Shown one piece after another: positions 46,792-57,104 of a stretch of 64,000 bases of DNA. A program made the translations under genes and the position numbers. The notes under the pieces were generated by a model. It ran no database searches. It was not told the DNA's origin and worked only from the letters and a program-made list of their open reading frames with translations. The stretch is from positions 868,001 through 932,000 of the forward strand of contig CP137321.1 of the NCBI GenBank assembly GCA_033182465.1, written 5' to 3'. The stretch comes from Sanghuangporus weigelae. Taxonomy: Eukaryota; Basidiomycota; Agaricomycetes; Hymenochaetales; Hymenochaetaceae. The first letter of the stretch is position 1, and the number at the start of each line of letters is the position of its first letter.

Positions 46792-47873
46792 ATGCCTAGT
46801 CTACGGATCTCGCGGTACTTCGAGCTCGGTGCGCCGGTGTTTTGACATTCGCATTCGTCTCCCAATTTGATACTTACCCATCCTCTACGTCCGACGTGCA
46901 GGTATTGTCTTCATCGTCTCGGCTGTAGTCCTCGGCCTTGCTGCGAACTTTGCCAGCCTTTTCCTGCCGAACATCCATCGTGCGTATCTTTCACCTAGAT
47001 AACTGCCCAGACGCACTACTCACAGATCGCAATAGGCGACTACACAATATATGCTGTCATTGTACCCTCCTTGACAATTCTCGTTTGCATCTTCATGTAC
47101 GGATATCTCATCTGCGCGTGGTACCCGTATCTTGCTGATTACTGCCTATTCTGAAGCTTCCAACGTTCCGCCCTTCTGTACGATTTAATAATCCTGTTCG
47201 TGTTGGATGTCCTCTGGTTGGGTGAGCTACCATGTTATACAGAAAGATATTTCATCGTGCTCAAATTTCCCCAATTGTAGCGTTGGCGGCCTGGTCAGCG
47301 TAAGCAAGGCTCTGTCATTGCATGGACGTCTTGACCCACAATTGATCCATTTCCAGCGATGTCATCGGACACATCGAATGCTTCTCTCTTACCGGAAGGC
47401 AGGAGACCAAGAACGGGTCCAGTGGGTCCATTAAACTACTTCGTTTACATCTGGCCTGACCGCAGGTACAGTGTCTGCGAGACAATACTGTTATGAGATG
47501 AAATCTATCATGGCTTTCTCATGGTTCAACTTCGGCATTCGTGCGTCCCGCCAGTCTTTACTTATTGATCCTTGATCATTCAAACTTAATTTTTTCAGTC
47601 CTCATTGCACTGCTCTTGACCTTCAAATTGGGCAGCACACTTTCAGCGATGAATCCCCGAGCATGGTATGAGGATACAGCAATCTTGCCCGGCTTCGGTG
47701 CTTCGGGTGGACATGGCTATGGAGGCTTCGGCTACGGTGGACAACCCATGATGTACGGGAACGGACAGATGCCCTATGTCATTCAACAGGCTCCAGGGCA
47801 TTCTGTCGTCATCCAGCCTAACCCTGGAGGAATGCCAACGGTTCAGCAGGTACCGGGCGTATTAAATGCGTAA
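46792..47873 (+). CDS. MARVEL-like four-helix membrane protein 2
   Basis: Eight exons (46792-46828, 46902-46979, 47036-47096, 47157-47221, 47281-47299, 47357-47421, 47466-47540, 47599-47873) close in phase, 224 residues. The 19-nt fifth exon is required. Helices are IVFIVSAVVLGLAANFASLF, YAVIVPSLTILVCIFM, LLYDLIILFVLDVLWLALAAW and MAFSWFNFGILLIALLLTF. A loop with IECFSLTG carries a Cys, as in protein 1, and RQYCYEMK precedes helix 4. FELG...VVLGLAAN in helix 1 and DVLWLALAAW in helix 3 match the MARVEL-like pattern in fungi. The C-terminus is Gly/Tyr/Pro-rich (GGHGYGGFGYGG), probably disordered. The second of the trio; local duplication of the first gene is likely but the two have diverged strongly. 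Confidence 0.68.
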
Positions 47874-48501
47874 TTGATACGTGTAATAGAAGGGGCGGAG
47901 GGAACAATGCGGATTTCGGACTGGCCGAGATGCTTCGGTGGATCGTCATTGGAGATTGGATGATCTATTTTATGAACGGAGGAAAAGAACAGTTCAACTC
48001 ATAGACTTACATGTCTACCTTTACAAGTGTATACCTGATTGTTGTTATTTCTGTAACGATATTTAAGGCGTGGATACATTACACGATTCAGAGGATGTTG
48101 TATTTGTATTCTAAACTGAGATCAAAAGAATACATAAATACGGGGGAAGCATTGGTACTTTGGGCTGCCCTTGTCAACAACCACGGCGATACCACGTTCT
48201 TTGATCTGATCGCGATGTCAATAAGCACTTCTTTTGTGTGTGCATATCGCCTGATTTTGATGGGCCTCGTGTCCGCAGCGTTGTCGATGCAAGATAAAGC
48301 ACCAATCTCGAAATCTTAACTCAGACGAATTCTCTGTTTGTTTGTTCATAGTCGCACAGGGGATCTCAATAGCTCACAGGACCCCGGAATCCTCGCAATT
48401 TGGCCCTGTCTATTTTCCTACTCGAATAACTTCTTCCGCATTTTTTGTCTTCTTCCTTCTGTACTGTACTTCTTGTCTTGGGTAGCTTCAAGCTCACCGT
48501 A
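47874..48501. other. Intergenic with an open frame on both strands
   Basis: 48088-48315 is open on the minus strand with a coding-like composition (DNAADTRPIKIRRYAH, then IAIRSKNVVSPWLL) but no start and no joined exon. The plus strand is also open over 48011-48319. Neither matches a family I know. It may be a fragment of a degraded gene. Confidence 0.3.
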
Positions 48502-49371
48502 ATGGCGCTATTTCGCGGGCATATGCTGCGCTCTATTTTCATCGGTAAATGAATATTCTTCCTTAGATGATCATATTCTCTTCTCAATCTCACTCAACCT
48601 TCTGATTCCGCTGGTATCAACGTATACCTATGTGCTACTCTTGTGTCGACCTCCGATTAACACGATGTAGCTGGACTGCTGTTCTTGACGGCGCGATACA
48701 TCAACAAGAAGATGCCTGATTCATTGTGTAAGTTGACTTTTGTGTATTTATTTCCTTCTTTTCTATTTGGGAACTTAGAGAATATATGGTTCACAGACAC
48801 ATTCACAGTGACACAGACCTCGATTGCCATTATAGCTATATCGACATTGATGCTTTTGTGGGTGCATGATTTTGAACGTTTTGAGATCAAGAGGCTGACG
48901 ACGCTCGAATGTGTGCAGGGTAATTCAACACCATCGACGACAAGGGCGAGTTTTGACACAGACTCAGGAGGAAATGCTTCTCCTAGGTGGATTTGCTCTC
49001 TTTTCTCTGGGTCGGTGTCTACTCCGTGTTGCGCCCGTCCGATGTTCTAACCATCAAAACGGTCAATTACAATTGCAGCTGCGTTCGTTGCGCACCGGGC
49101 CTACGGACAGCGAGATGTACACCATAACGTCCACGATGGCACCGTGCCGCTCCACGAAATGAGCGAAGCACCCAGTGCTCGGACGACCTTGAGTCCATTT
49201 GGTCACGGATATGGAGGACTCGAACCGCACAGGGTACCGAGATCGCCAGTGCCCAGACCGCCGCAGCGCGTCGGCGTCCAGTCCGAGGGTCCTGGAGGTG
49301 GTCTTCGAAGTACACCTTGGACATGCCCTGAGGACGCCGTGAGATGTGTCGTGGAGGAATGGTATTATTAG
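48502..49371 (+). CDS. Small multi-spanning membrane protein 3 of the trio
   Basis: Five exons (48502-48544, 48671-48727, 48797-48857, 48919-49010, 49079-49371) close in phase, 181 residues. Hydrophobic segments are MLRSIFIGAGLLFLTARYI, SIAIIAISTLMLLVI and LLLGGFALFSLAAFVAHRAYG. The C-terminal half is soluble, Pro/Arg-rich (SPFGHGYGGLEPHR, RPPQRVGV), with a late Cys pair. It has one helix fewer than its two neighbours under this model. A strongly hydrophobic stretch inside intron 1 (about 48590-48650, LFSISLNLLIPLVSTYTYV) could be a missed exon carrying the fourth helix. Same strand and size class as the two upstream genes; relatedness is by topology and position rather than clear identity. 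Confidence 0.5.
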
Positions 49372-49763
49372 GGCTTCCGGGTTCGAATGACCGGGTGTCC
49401 AGACCGACAATATTAATGGTGGTGTAAGGGATTAGAACGGACGATAACACATAGGACGGTGCAATAATTGATTTCTGTATTCTTTCGTGCTTCTTGTTGT
49501 AAACTTGTCTCATGTACGGTACGAGCATTCTTGTTTGAATACAAGTCGAGTAACGGAAAGATTGTAATCAAGATGTAATGAAAATGAAGTAATGATGTAT
49601 TTCTTACGCGATCGGCAGATTCCGAGCGATCACCGCACCAGGACGGGTACTTAAGCTGACCACAGCTCGAACCGCGCCTCCTCCTTTCTAATCTGTAATC
49701 ACCCCCCTCGTCGTCCTTCGCCCTGTTTCTTGCTTCCTCAAACCTCATTGAGCGTTCAGCACC
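49372..49763. other. Promoter region of UBC8
   Basis: Downstream of membrane protein 3 and upstream of the UBC8 start. Pyrimidine-rich from 49670 to 49740 just before the ATG. No gene or repeat seen. Confidence 0.4.
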
Positions 49764-50714
49764 ATGATAAGTATTTCTGTTATATATATTTCATTAGTGG
49801 TCCTTTGACTGATGCGTAATCGTCGCCTATACAGCAATCCCAGCAAGCGTCGCATCGAGACGGATGTTATGAAGCTGTATGCCCTATCTTTGATGCATAT
49901 TAACATCCTTTGTGGCGAGCTGGACTCTGATATGTCTATAATATTGCCACAGACTTATGTCCGATTACGAAGTGACCCTCGTGAACGATAACATCCAGGA
50001 ATTCTATGTGCGCTTTCACGGCCCAGAAGAGAGTGCGTCAAGTTCAACGTATCTGTCATCATTTGCTCGTTTATCTGACCAAATACTTGCGCTTTCAGCC
50101 CCCTTCGCTGGAGGAGTGTGGAAGATCCATGTCGAGCTCCCCGATCAATATCCGTACAAGTCCCCGTCCATCGGTTTCATGAACAAGATATTCCATCCGA
50201 ACATCGATGAGCTGTATGTCCACGCGCCGCCTTCTTCATATACATCTGTTCAAGCAGCTGACCTCCTGCGATAGCAGTGGTTCAGTATGCCTAGACGTGA
50301 TCAATCAGACATGGTCGCCAATGTTCGGTATGACCTTCCGTAATTATTATACTGCGTCCGGGATTAATGAACTATTGCATTGGTTAGATATGATCAATAT
50401 CTTTGAGGTCTTCCTCCCACAACTCCTGCGATACCCTAATCCCAACGACCCTCTAAATGGCGATGCTGCTGCCCTCCTGATGCGCCACCCGAAAGACTAC
50501 GACGCGAAGGTCAAAGGTGAGAATGACTCATGCCCACTTTTGAGATAGTCCAACTCACAGGAATGCGCTAACGATTTTAGACTATGTACAACGCTATGCT
50601 ACGAAAGAGGCGGCCGATGCCGCTGATGGGAAGCCTTCCGCGAATGATGAAGAGCAAGAAGAAGACGCTGAGATGAGTGACATTGGGAGCTTCAGTGATC
50701 CCGATGAGGATTGA
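49764..50714 (+). CDS. UBC8: Ubc8/UBE2H-type ubiquitin-conjugating enzyme (E2)
   Basis: Carries activated ubiquitin to substrates; yeast Ubc8 acts with the GID/CTLH E3 in glucose-induced degradation of gluconeogenic enzymes. Seven exons (49764-49766, 49833-49876, 49953-50032, 50099-50213, 50275-50327, 50388-50516, 50581-50714) give 185 residues. The core starts [20 protein letters not shown], with [38 protein letters not shown], then [15 protein letters not shown] with the catalytic Cys, and [17 protein letters not shown]. The tail is acidic ([12 protein letters not shown]), as in UBE2H. The first exon is just ATG, and the only in-phase link to exon 2 is an intron with ATAAGT at its 5' end and ...TATAC at its 3' end. 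Without it, the next ATG would drop the conserved N-terminal helix. Confidence 0.92.
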
Positions 50715-51059
50715 GTGCTGCGCCCTTCCTTTATTCTTGTCTTGCCGGGTTCTTTTTTGAATTGACAATGAACTTGCGCGTTCTATACCACTCTCGCTCC
50801 TTGGTGCATTCATCCACTTTATCGACCTCATTCCGTTTTGTGTATTAGTTGTTTTTTATCCTCTTTGCTCGTTGCTATCTCTGGTTCTACAATCGTGTCA
50901 TCGAAATGGATTGTATTATCATCTGTGCTAAAGTGTCCAATATAAAGTCATACAGAGTAACATTGCCGGTTTGCGTGAATCCTTGCATTCGTCGGCCGAG
51001 CACCAGTTTAAGGCGCAATGAAATCGGTGGCTCAATAATAAATGGCGCGCCGATTCGAT
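50715..51059. other. Convergent 3' regions of UBC8 and THOC5
   Basis: About 345 bases between two stop codons facing each other. Pyrimidine-rich after UBC8, as expected for a 3' untranslated region. No gene seen. Confidence 0.45.
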
Positions 51060-51916
51060 TCATGACGTCTCCGGTATAGTCTTGACCATGTCGTCCACCT
51101 TCTTCTGAATGTCTGACGCAGTCTAGAGGAAGATAATCAGTGTGATGAGTTACACCACGGACAAGAGCTCCAACAAACCTTCATCAAGTGGTCTACCTGC
51201 CCCCTCACATTATCCAATGTCGCCGTTTTGGCTTTACTCTGTTTTAGTAGCTCTTCTTTTTGTTGCGTCAGTTCCTTCTTCTTCTGGTCCAATCTACGCA
51301 TGCCAATGCATCGAAATATGAGCCTGTATTTTCATTGTAGGGAAATGTGATTATGCATACCGTTGTCTCTCGGCAAGCTCGAAACTGAGCCTGTTTAACA
51401 TGAGCTGGTGCTCGTTCTGTATGACCTCTTCTGTTCGTGCATCTTCCGAGGCGAGTTCAAGGAATTCTTCAATGGAGTGAAGCGTTATATCTTGGTATAT
51501 AGATCTTCAGTTCACAAGAGAAATAACAACGCATCAGACACTTCCTGCTTGACCAACAGAAAACATGAAAGAAGTCCCACTCACGCAAACTGCCTACACT
51601 TCTCAATCTCCCGCTCTAGATGTCTCTTTTCGTACAGGAAGTTCTGCAGCCCAAGATGCGTATGGTCCATCTCCGTCCTCGAATCGGCAGTAGCCTGCTT
51701 GTGCGCGCGCACGGCAGCATTGGCGGCGCGGTTGAGGGCCTTGAGGCGAGCGAAGAGGGCGGCCGCGCGGACTTGGATAGTGCTTGGGTCGGAGTTGAGC
51801 GTGGATGAGCCGACGAGGGCTTGAATTTGATCTATGACTGCATCGGAGGGAGGTGGAAGTGGGAGAGACGTGTCGGTGTCTGTGGAAAGAGATTCGAGTT
51901 TGACGGCTACGGTCAT
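51060..51916 (-). CDS. THOC5: THO complex subunit 5 (THOC5/Fmip-like)
   Basis: Four exons (51916-51585, 51504-51361, 51293-51179, 51122-51060) give 217 residues. Residues ~85-115 read HLGLQNFLYEKRHLEREIEKCRQF, the most conserved block of THOC5, which forms coiled coil with THOC7 in the THO/TREX mRNA-export complex. It continues YQDITLHSIEEFLELA, then coiled coil MLNRLSFELAERQRLDQKKKEL. The protein lacks the larger C-terminal half of animal THOC5, which is usual for fungi. THO couples transcription elongation to mRNP packaging in the nucleus. The 5' region is Thr/Ser/Pro-rich. The short size and single block leave some room for another coiled-coil protein, but FLYEK..L..EI..C is distinctive. 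Confidence 0.8.
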
Positions 51917-52154
51917 GGTATTGATATTCGATAAACAAGGATTCGCGCGTCAAGTTGAAGAGATACGGTACGCCGATCACGTCGATCACATCGATCATCG
52001 ATCATCATTAATCAATTCAAAAAAAAAAAAAAAAACTCGTTACAAATGTGCGGCAGGCATACACGCACTTCAGCATAATAAGTTACCAAACACAATTACG
52101 CAAAGTCTGTGGATACATGTATGAAGATTAAGTGAAAATAAAAGAAGTTCAGAT

Positions 52155-55100
52155 TCAAAGCGGCATAGGTCGTAACTGAGGTTTCATCTGCGCAAAAAAA
52201 ACTCGTTAGTCGAGGCAAGCACAAAGGAGAAATTGAGGAATCTTACAATCTCTACGAACAACGGCAGCAGTTTTGGTATTTCCTTTAGTTCTGGCGATTG
52301 CAAGACCATAGCACCTTTCCTCTTTCTGACACGCGGCGGAGGTGTTCGTCGGCGTGCAGGCTGTCTCGGAGCCCCTGCAGAAAGCGGACTTGGTGGGAGA
52401 GGCTTTGACTGTGAAGACTGCGGAAGGTACGAGGGTAATGGAGGGACAGGAGGAGCGTCTGGATTAGGTCCGGACCGCGAAAACATGGACTTAAGTGCGC
52501 CTATGGATCGTGAACGAGACCGAACCTTGCGCACGGGAGATCCTTGTTCCGAAATCCTGCCACGCTGCTCTTGCGGGTAGGATGAGTGATTTGAGTGGTG
52601 TGGACCAAGGGTATCAGAGAGCGGCTGGACAAACTGGTGAGAGTGAGATTGTGACGGCGGCGAATGATCGTAAGTGGATGATCTAGAGATTGGCTTGGGA
52701 GGGGGTACGGGCGGTGCATCCTCCGGTGTTGACTCGCTCTCCGAAGTGGTCTCCTCATTTGAAGTTTCGTCCTCTTCGTCCAAGTCATCACTATCGTCAC
52801 TATCATCGCTGCTATCATCCTCATCGCTCATCGCGGCACCCATCTCTTCCGCGTCTCCACGAACAAGTTCTCCGAAACTAAGATCGTGCACAACACCGTC
52901 GACTAGTTGTTGTGCGAATTCATCCTCAGCATCTGCCTCGGATTGTCCCTGTGCTCGACCAAATCGGCGCCTGAGCTTCTCCTCGTGCGCAAGCTTAAGC
53001 TTGTAATGATAAAGCGCGACCTCGTCAACCTCTTTCATTAATGCAACGCGTTCCGGCCCGGAGTGCGGGAGAAGGAACTCCAAGCTAATTTTCTCGCCAA
53101 ATCCATCTCGAAAGACTGAAATGAAAAGCTGTATCCACTTCATTAAGCTATCAAACAAGCCTTCCCCTTTCGAGTGCACTTTATGGACGAAGCTGTAGAA
53201 AGCCTGTTCGTGTCTCCCGACGAGGTCGATGAAGGTCTGCACGACAACATTTGGATTGTCTTGAGAAGCTGGGACGAAAATAAGTTAATATCCTACACAG
53301 GAGTCAAGGTCCGGACAGACCTTCATCTACCGCTTCTACGGTACGGATTAGATCGTCAATGAATGTTTGCAGGTCGCTCAAGGAATCGCCTATACTAGCA
53401 GCCTTGTAGACTTGAGCTAGTGGTGAGTAGAATATAGTTATTATGTCTTTGAAGAAGTTTGAAGTCGTCGACTGTAATCAATCATCAATCAGCTCATTCC
53501 GACGACAAGAACTAATCGATAACATACTTCAAAAATTAAATCTATTATTTCTTCCTTATCCCGCAGTTGAGAATATAGTTTCGCCAAAATCGTAAGATCT
53601 TCGTATAACCAAGCGTCGTCATCTTGAGGTCCGTCATCATCGTCAGAATCAGCAAGATCAGAACGGTGCCGCATATATTCGGCATGTGCTCGATGAGCTC
53701 TCATCACTCGGTAAAGTTGAGGTCTTGTCAAATAAGGTGCCTCTCCCGATCGAAGAACAACTGTCAAGAGGTTTACACCCTCCGTTGCTGTAAAGACGGC
53801 TTGTGTGAGAGCAATCTTAGAGAGGGTGAATACAATGTACGTACACGCATCGAATTTGTAGATGTTCTGGATTTCTCGAGGAGCGTAAACAAACTGGCGA
53901 ATCTTCTCGCAGATGACGTCATCCTCAATCTTATCCTTGACAGCCTCAATGTCCTCTTCTAGCGCCTTCACGCTTTCCTGGAAGGAGCTCGCAAACATCC
54001 TGTTGAACGAAATTTAGAACTACTGAAAGAGCAGGGTCTCAATGCCAAATCAGGTACCTCTGTAACAAGCTTCTTCCACCGAACGGTTGAGCTAGGAAAA
54101 GGTCAAGCACGCCTCGGACCATCGCCACAGGATTGCTGATCTTGAGGATGCCTCTAAGCATGAGATAAGGCATAAGACCGTGGAGGCGCTTCAGAGTGGC
54201 GAAGCTTTCAGATGCGTCATCCGCAGCGACAAAGCGCTGAAAGAGAATGGAAGCCAGACTAAGGCCAAAAGTCAATAGATTTTTGGTCTGTATACCGGTG
54301 GACATACGATATTCGGCCCCATTCAAAAACCGCCTGGAATTCTTCAGGTAGGTTGCGCACATTCTCCGTGGCACGTATAATCGCAAAGACGTGCGATAAA
54401 CCATCTGGGAAGATGTTAGACATGCAAAAGATGACCGAGTAGACAACCCACCCTTTTGCATTATATCGCCCTTCACACTCTTGATGGCATTGCGCAAGCC
54501 CTCGACCCGCGCAGCGATCTCGTGTGCAAATTGAATGCGACCTTCGTCTCGCTTCCGATCCGCCTCTTCTCTCCTGCGAGCGTCATCCAATTCGTCCCTG
54601 CTCAGTATTGTTGGATCTGACGCGAGGAAATGCAGCAAAACAGGCGAGGAACCCAGCTCCGAGTTATTGAGGAGAGTATGAAGGTAAGCCCTCAGGGTTA
54701 GGCGATTCTTCTCGCGTGCTAGACGTATATTCTGAACTGCCTGCTGCGTGTTAAAGGATAATACAGATTCTTGACTGTCATTCGCTTGACGATTGAAGGA
54801 GCCTGGCATCATCGATGCCGTTGAACTCGCAGCCACCGTCGCTGGTGCGGACGCTGCTGCTGATACTGTCGATTTGTCCTTCGCCGGAGGCGAGGGGACT
54901 TCCTCATCTGGATATCGTTTCCGAAGCTGGGGAGGCAGCAATGAGCTTAATCAAAATAATAATCCAGAGCATAGATATTCACCTCTTCCGCCAATGATCT
55001 GAAGTCGCCGTACCGCCTAGAAACAAAGACATCGGGAAAATTCGATCGTCGTGTTCTGATGATAAATTCCTATTGCATACCATTAAACTTCTACATACTG

Positions 55101-55907
55101 TGCATAGAAGCTGAAAACACCGACCTCATGCACTTTGCTTCGCATCCGACCCTTGTCGACGACGGCGCGTATGCAAACAATGTTAACCTCAAATACGTCT
55201 TCCCTCCTTGATTGCTTGGCTCGTCGTTTCTTGGCAAGCGTCTCAAGCCGGTTCAAGTCCGCTTGCGTCAGACGTACAATCTCTTCTCGTTCCACCAGTT
55301 TGGTAGCGGATCCAATCACAAGAGAAAACTGCTTCTCCGCCTTTGACAGTATCTTTCTTCGCGTCTCCTCCTCTACTTTCTCTGAATCCTCTTCCAAAAA
55401 ATTGACTGTAGTGAAGTTGCGCGACAGTACGCTCGCTATGAATGGTTGGAGCTTTTCTGGGAAGAAATCCTTCGGAGCAGTAGAAAGGAAAGGAAATGTC
55501 AGGATGAATTGTCGAAATATATACTTCAAGAAGGGTAGATCAAGTGGAGGAGCCTCCTTGGGTGGAGGATTAAAGGGCGGACCAAGATAGGACAGAGTCG
55601 AGACATTTGGAACAGACGAGCCAGTAGATATCCCGTCCAGTTCGCGATGAAATTGCGATGAGATGAGCGTCTTCTTGAGATAATGAGCCCTGAGAGGCGT
55701 CAGCTCCGTCGCCTTCTGATCAAGTTCATCCTTGTAATCGACGTCCTCGGTGGGTGATGTGACGACATGCACGTCACCATTAGCATGAACTTGTGCTGCA
55801 GCATCGATATCCAAGGGTGCTGGAGGTAGAGTACGTGTCGGCCTTGGACAATGAGACGATGAAGAGGAGAAATCAGCGAAAGAGTCTGCGTCTGCGACGG
55901 CAGACAT
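52155..55907 (-). CDS. PX-domain protein of the YPR097W type
   Basis: Starts MSAVADADSF at 55907 (the frame extends upstream only through a TTG) and ends MKPQLRPMPL at 52155; about 1050-1100 residues over roughly ten exons. Residues ~65-240 hold the PX-associated domain (LTPLRAHYLKKTLISSQF, DLPFLKYIFRQFI). The PX domain follows with DVFEVNIV...RAVVDKGR, SRRYGDFR-type residues and RKRYPDEEVPSPP, binding phosphoinositides. A long helical domain comes next (QESVLSFNTQQAVQNIRLAREKNR, FVAADDASESFATLKRLHGLMPY, LLTVVLRSGEAP, VVVQTFIDLVGRHEQAFYSFV). The last third is disordered: an Asp/Ser-rich block and PPVPP motifs. The architecture matches the yeast YPR097W (Lec1) family linked to lipid transfer and endosome-mitochondria membranes. 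Function in this fungus is inferred. Confidence 0.82.
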
Positions 55908-56091
55908 CGAGGCAGGGATCAAGACGAATTTGCAACTGGGCCTGCCGCTGTGCCGGGGCGGATGGCTTTAATTCTGAATACATGTGTGGCGATGCCTAAA
56001 ACCGCTGACGTAGTGCAGTGCGATATTAACGATTGGATCAATCAATTACATTATTGCAAGTAGACAACTACATCGCTGCGTCGCTGCATCG

Positions 56092-56814
56092 CTACATCGT
56101 AGGCGTGTATATCTGTTGGCCTTGAAACGTCCGTCCGTTGGCGTCGAGTAATGTCTTCAGCTTCCCCGCCACCTCTCTGATCGTCTCTTTACATTCATCC
56201 AATCCGCGCCAGGATCCTGAAATCCCCCAGCATTCGGAACATGCCTTTGATGCTGCATTCACTGTTTCCAGCTCCAGCTCTCCACGCTTGTGCAACGCGG
56301 TAAGAACGTCTACCAGCCGTATAAAGCCAGTTCGCCAGCTCGCGAGCCCGCCTTCTGAATTCATGCTGGTATCCATTACGAGGTACGACGGCGTCATAGT
56401 GAGATACATTCGCAATAGGCGCTGGTCGATGGCCCCTTCGTTTTTTGTCATTGCAGCGAGGGCGTCAACTACGATCTTCCCGAAGTTGGTCGGTTCGGTC
56501 ATCGCGGCCCCCTATGACGATGACGATAGTTTCGGATGCTGTCAGACATCAACATGCGCAAACAGAAGCAAATATGTCCTAACCTCCATGTCTGCTTCTC
56601 TGTAGGTATTATTTATGATGCGATAATGTCTCTGATAGCCACGTCGATGGACCCGGGTACGGTGACAACGTGAGATAGAGTTGCGAACATCACACAAGGC
56701 ATTATCCGAAGAAATCAGCACTTAAATAGCAAGTCACGGCGACAGAATGGAATGGTTACTGACTAGGAAGTCCGGCACGGAGAAGAAGCTCTGGCTTTGG
56801 CTCGGCTGGGACAT
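56092..56814 (-). CDS. Small protein of unknown family
   Basis: Three exons (56814-56760, 56720-56584, 56511-56092) give 203 residues in phase. The N-terminus is MSQPSQSQSFFSVPDF, followed by an Arg/His-rich stretch (CHRTRVHRRGYQRHY). From residue ~65 there is a helical part, TNFGKIVVDALAAMTKNEG, YLTMTPSYLVMDTSMN, LTALHKRGELELETVN, CWGISGSWRGLDECKE, ending QQIYTPTM. There is no signal peptide or membrane helix. I do not recognise the family. The first intron is short (39 nt), so the true N-terminus may be MEGAAMTEP or MTEPTNF within the same frame. Divergent from the CCDC47-family gene, sharing a promoter of about 290 bases. Confidence 0.55.
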
Positions 56815-57104
56815 TATGGATGAGGCAAAATATTACCGAGAGAGAAAGTATGGGGTCGATGAGAGAGGAAGGGTTGAGCTCTGGGGCTATAAGAGAGACA
56901 TAAGGCGCGTTAATACCGAGTGAAGAGGCGAGAGTGTTTGAATCGGGCTGGTGCTCGATCCCCAGCTCATCGGCCCATTTTCAGACGTGAGGAGCTGTTT
57001 GAACTTGTTAATGAACTATTACCATACTCGGAATAAGGTTTCACTGATGTGATCTGCGTCTTTCGCGCGTCGAGGCTTCGCTGGTCACGTTCACCCGTTT
57101 CATC

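Noticed and set aside
49375-49400. tRNA-like B-box (GGGTTCGAATGACCGG)
   Set aside because: It resembles the T-arm consensus GGTTCGANNCC but the last part does not fit, no A-box lies at the right distance, and no cloverleaf can be drawn. It overlaps the 3' region of membrane protein 3.
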